A stretch of 64,000 nucleotides of DNA from Actinomadura rudentiformis (GTDB taxonomy: Bacteria > Actinomycetota > Actinomycetes > Streptosporangiales > Streptosporangiaceae). Below, one piece after another: positions 61,508 through 64,000 of the stretch (position 1 is its first letter; each line of letters opens with the position of its first letter). Where the stretch lies: positions 186,001 through 250,000 of the forward strand of contig NZ_WBMT01000016.1 in NCBI RefSeq assembly GCF_008923185.1. The letters run 5' to 3'. The notes beneath the pieces were generated by a model. It was not told the DNA's origin, did no database searches, and worked only from the letters and a program-made list of their open reading frames with translations. The position numbers and the translations under genes are program-made.

Positions 61508-61966
61508 TCAGTGCACGACGATGGTGATGGTCTCCGCCACGCAGGCCGGTTTCCCCACGCCGTCGATCTCGATCGTGTAGCGCGTCGTCAGGGCGGTGCC
61601 CGCCTCGGTCTGCTGTAGGCCGATGAATGTGGCCTGCGCCCGCAGGCGTGATCCCACGGGCACAGGGGAGGGGAAGCGCGCCTTGTTCAGGCCGTAGTTC
61701 ACGCGCGCTTGGCCCAGATCGAGGCGGACGAGCTGCTGGCCGAACATCGGTATCAGCGACAGGGTCAGGTAGCCGTGCGCGATGGTGCGGCCGAACGGCC
61801 CGGCCGCGGCCCGTTCGGCGTCGACGTGGATCCACTGGTGGTCCCCGGTGGCGTCGGCGAAGGCGTCGATGCGCTCCTGGTCGACCACCAGCCAGGGGGT
61901 AGGTCCGATCGGCTCGTCGAGGGCGCTCTTCAGCTCCTCCAGGGACGTGAAGACGCGCACGGTCAT
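61508..61966 (-). CDS. MaoC-family (R)-specific enoyl-CoA hydratase
   Basis: The 152-residue product starts at an ATGA overlap with the thiolase gene. It is a hotdog hydratase with the catalytic motif FADATGDHQWIHVDAERAAAGPFGRTIAHGYLTLSLIP (Asp and His of the hydratase 2 motif), then GLNKARFPSPVPVGSRLR. It adds water to a 2-enoyl-CoA. It is the last gene of a minus-strand operon with the thiolase and the FAS1-like hydratase, facing the dehydrogenase-crotonase operon tail-to-tail. Confidence 0.92.
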   Translation of the reverse strand: MTVRVFTSLEELKSALDEPIGPTPWLVVDQERIDAFADATGDHQWIHVDAERAAAGPFGRTIAHGYLTLSLIPMFGQQLVRLDLGQARVNYGLNKARFPSPVPVGSRLRAQATFIGLQQTEAGTALTTRYTIEIDGVGKPACVAETITIVVH

Positions 61967-63174
61967 GACGTCACCCGCTCGAAGACGGCCGCCAGTCCCT
62001 GGCCTCCGCCGATGCACATGGTCTCCAGCCCGTACCGGGCCTGCCGCCGGTGGAGTTCCCGCGACAGCGTCGCGAGCATGCGCACCCCGGTGGCGCCGAC
62101 CGGATGCCCGAGCGAGATGCCGGAGCCGTGGACGTTGGTGCGCTCCAGGTCCTCGCCGGTGAACTTCCACTCCCGCATGACCGCCAGCGCCTGGGCCGCG
62201 AACGCCTCGTTCAGCTCGATGAGGTCCATGTCGTCCAGCGTCAGGCCCGCGCGGTGGAGGGCGGCCTCGGTGGCCGGGACCGGGCCGATGCCCATGGTCT
62301 CCGGCCCGACCCCGGCCACCGCCCACGACACGAGCCGGACCAGCGGCCGCAGCCCGAGCCGCTCGGCGCGCTCGGGCGTGGTGACGACGCACATCGCGGC
62401 CGCGTCGTTCTGGCCGCTGGCGTTGCCGGCCGTGACCGTGGCCTCCGGGTCGGAGCCGAGGAGGATCGGCTTGAGCCTGCGCAGCGACTCCAGCGAGGCG
62501 TCGGCGCGCGGGTGCTCGTCGGTGTCGATGACGGTCTCGCCGTTCCTGGTCCTGACCCGGGTCGGGATGATCTCCTCGGCCAGGATCCCGCCGGTCTGGG
62601 CCTTGACCGCCCGCTGGTGCGACAGCAGCGCCAGCTCGTCCTGTTCCTCGCGCGGGATCGCGTACTCCCGGCGCAGGTTCTCGGCCGTTTCGAGCATGCC
62701 GCCGGGGACGGGATGGCTCCGGCCGCCCGCGGTCTGCCGGGCCCGCGTGAGGCTGTCGTGCATTGCGACGCCGTTCTTCGCGCCCCATCGCATGTCCAGC
62801 GAGTAGAACGTGGCGTTGCTCATGCTCTCGGTCCCGCCCGCGACGACGACCTCGTGCGCGCCGGTCTGCACCTGGAGGGCGGCCTGGATGACGGCTTGCA
62901 GGCCGGAGCCGCACCGGCGGTCGAGGTGCAGGCCGGGGACGCTGACGGGCAGCCCGGCGTCGAGCGCCACGACGCGGCCGATCGCGGGCGCCTCGCTGCT
63001 GGCGTTGCAGTGACCGAGGACGACGTCCTCGATCACCTCCGGCGGGATGCCGGTGCGGTCGATGAGTCCCTTGAGAGCGGTCACCGCGAGGTCGACCGCG
63101 GTCAGGCTCTTGAAGGCCCCGCCGTAGCGGCCGATCGGGGTACGGACGGGTTCGCAGATGACCGCCTCACGCAT
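61963..63174 (-). CDS. thiolase (acetyl-CoA C-acyltransferase)
   Basis: The 403-residue product carries all thiolase catalytic residues: Cys in LDRRCGSGLQAV (near residue 88), His in NVHGSGISLGHPVGATG, and Cys in METMCIGGGQGLAAVFE. GGTESMSNATFYSLDMRWGAK and ELNEAFAAQALAVM also fit. It cleaves 3-ketoacyl-CoA to acetyl- or propionyl-CoA plus a shortened acyl-CoA. It overlaps the upstream hydratase gene by 8 nt and the MaoC gene by 4 nt, so the three are translationally coupled. Confidence 0.94.
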   Translation of the reverse strand: MREAVICEPVRTPIGRYGGAFKSLTAVDLAVTALKGLIDRTGIPPEVIEDVVLGHCNASSEAPAIGRVVALDAGLPVSVPGLHLDRRCGSGLQAVIQAALQVQTGAHEVVVAGGTESMSNATFYSLDMRWGAKNGVAMHDSLTRARQTAGGRSHPVPGGMLETAENLRREYAIPREEQDELALLSHQRAVKAQTGGILAEEIIPTRVRTRNGETVIDTDEHPRADASLESLRRLKPILLGSDPEATVTAGNASGQNDAAAMCVVTTPERAERLGLRPLVRLVSWAVAGVGPETMGIGPVPATEAALHRAGLTLDDMDLIELNEAFAAQALAVMREWKFTGEDLERTNVHGSGISLGHPVGATGVRMLATLSRELHRRQARYGLETMCIGGGQGLAAVFERVTS

Positions 63175-64000
63175 GGCCGGTCCCTTCTTCTTGGCGGGGC
63201 TCGAAGTCGATCGTCAAGGTGGTGCTCGGTGCGGCACCGGGATCCGGCGCGAACAGGCCCAGGGTGAACGCGTCGGGGGCTGCGTCGGGTGCGGCGTCCT
63301 CGATCCGGCGCAGCCGTGCGTTCTGTCCACAGAACAGGGGGCTACGGTTCCTGTGCCGCATGCGGGAGACCCGTGCCCCGTGCCCCTCCAGGCGGAGCAC
63401 CTCTGCGAGGGCGAGCGTCATCAGGGGCCCGTGCACCACCAGGCCCGGATAGCCCTCGATCCGTGTGGCGTACGGCCAGTCGTAGTGGATCCGATGCGGG
63501 TTCGACGTCGCCGCGCTGAATCGCATCAGCAGCGCCGGATCCGTGGCGAAGTCCCAGGACCAGTCGCCGGACCGCGAGAAGGGGGCGCCAGATGGAGCCA
63601 GTCCGGCTGCCTCCTCGGCCGGGCTCGCCGAGGGGGAGACGGCTCCGGCGTCCCGGTAGATGATGTCCTGCCGCTCGTCGATGGCGAGCAGGCCGTCCCC
63701 GTCGTACAGCCTGGTGGCGACGACCACGACGACCAGCTTCCCCGAACGCCCGGACTTCTCGGTGACCGACTCCACGCGTGCCTCCCGGCGCACCGTGCTC
63801 CCCACCATCAGCGGGGCGTGGAAGGTGACCTCGCCGCCGGCGAACATCCGACGCGGCAGCTCCACAGGAGGCAGGAACGTCCCGCGTGCCGGATGGCCGT
63901 CCACGCCGAGCGTGGACGACGGCGGCCAGCGGGCCAGGGCGAGCCAGTGCCACAGGGGCGGCAGGGCGTCTCCCGGGCCGACCGGGGGCGTCCCGTCGTC
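63167..64000 (-). CDS. FAS1-like/HTD2-type dehydratase (mesaconyl-CoA hydratase family), cut by the window edge
   Basis: The visible 277 residues run from the right edge to the stop at 63167; the true start is beyond 64000. The frame stays open to the edge and reads LPPLWHWLALARWPP, LGVDGHPARGTFLPPVELPRRMFAGG at the N-terminal side, the typical FAS1-like dehydratase opening. It then shows DRxDIIYR-like DERQDIIYRDAG and a second hotdog FSAATSNPHRIHYDWPYA with YPGLVVHGPLMTLAL, the catalytic hydratase motif. Family members hydrate mesaconyl- or other enoyl-CoAs. It is coupled to the thiolase by an 8-nt overlap. Confidence 0.87.
   Translation of the reverse strand, partial: DDGTPPVGPGDALPPLWHWLALARWPPSSTLGVDGHPARGTFLPPVELPRRMFAGGEVTFHAPLMVGSTVRREARVESVTEKSGRSGKLVVVVVATRLYDGDGLLAIDERQDIIYRDAGAVSPSASPAEEAAGLAPSGAPFSRSGDWSWDFATDPALLMRFSAATSNPHRIHYDWPYATRIEGYPGLVVHGPLMTLALAEVLRLEGHGARVSRMRHRNRSPLFCGQNARLRRIEDAAPDAAPDAFTLGLFAPDPGAAPSTTLTIDFEPRQEEGTGHA

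Overview
The window is a GC-rich chromosomal segment (roughly 70% GC by eye) from an actinomycete. The evidence is pervasive GTG starts, ATGA/GTGA start-stop overlaps, an F420-type LLM oxidoreductase, a SARP/BTAD regulator with an ATPase region, DUF6325-SHOCT and DUF6411 genes, and a GylR-like glycerol operon. Streptosporangiales or a related filamentous order is my inference. I saw no tRNA, rRNA, CRISPR array, insertion sequence or phage gene. About 57 genes are supported, including one cut by the right edge and three broken ones.

Layout. 1-6.3 kb: uptake and sugar oxidation (NMT1-type ABC transporter, Gfo/Idh oxidoreductase, a secreted PQQ-type sugar dehydrogenase behind a LacI-type operator, a LamG-like protein). 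6.4-11.9 kb: DUF6325-SHOCT, a macro-domain protein, a TetR gene missing its DNA-binding half, and a three-gene envelope operon (solute-binding-like protein, solute-binding/VWA lipoprotein, membrane protein). 11.9-28.7 kb: metallo-hydrolase, AlkZ-like protein, alpha/beta hydrolase, SARP regulator, secreted hydrolase, LysR/DJ-1 pair, TetR, two reductases, and the glycosidases GH20 and GH15. 29-33.1 kb: remains of an AAA regulator, then an operon of a 2-oxoglutarate oxygenase, a methyltransferase and a carnitine-type acyltransferase. 33.2-36.8 kb: methyltransferase, VWA lipoprotein, and a ClpP paired with a catalytically dead ClpP.

36.9-46.2 kb is a glycerol/lipid block: glpF-glpK, iclR-glpK, glpD, a second iclR and a secreted LIP-type lipase. 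Four copies of one 17-bp palindrome (GTTCGACATTGTCGAAC; the perfect copy lies upstream of the lipase) sit in the three control regions, so the whole route from lipid to dihydroxyacetone phosphate looks like one IclR regulon. 46.2-53.6 kb: Ser/Thr kinase, hydrolase, a frameshifted membrane-protein gene, small membrane and lipoprotein genes, a thioesterase and a secreted glycerophosphodiesterase. 53.6-64 kb: a five-gene branched-chain-type ABC importer, a TetR regulator and beta-oxidation-type genes (acyl-CoA dehydrogenase, crotonase, two hydratases, thiolase). A shared CGAACGATCG operator core links importer and degradation genes.

A recurring oddity is short (13-24 nt) tandem duplication of gene 3' ends. 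At least seven genes have their stop codon inside such a duplication, mostly in gaps between operon genes.
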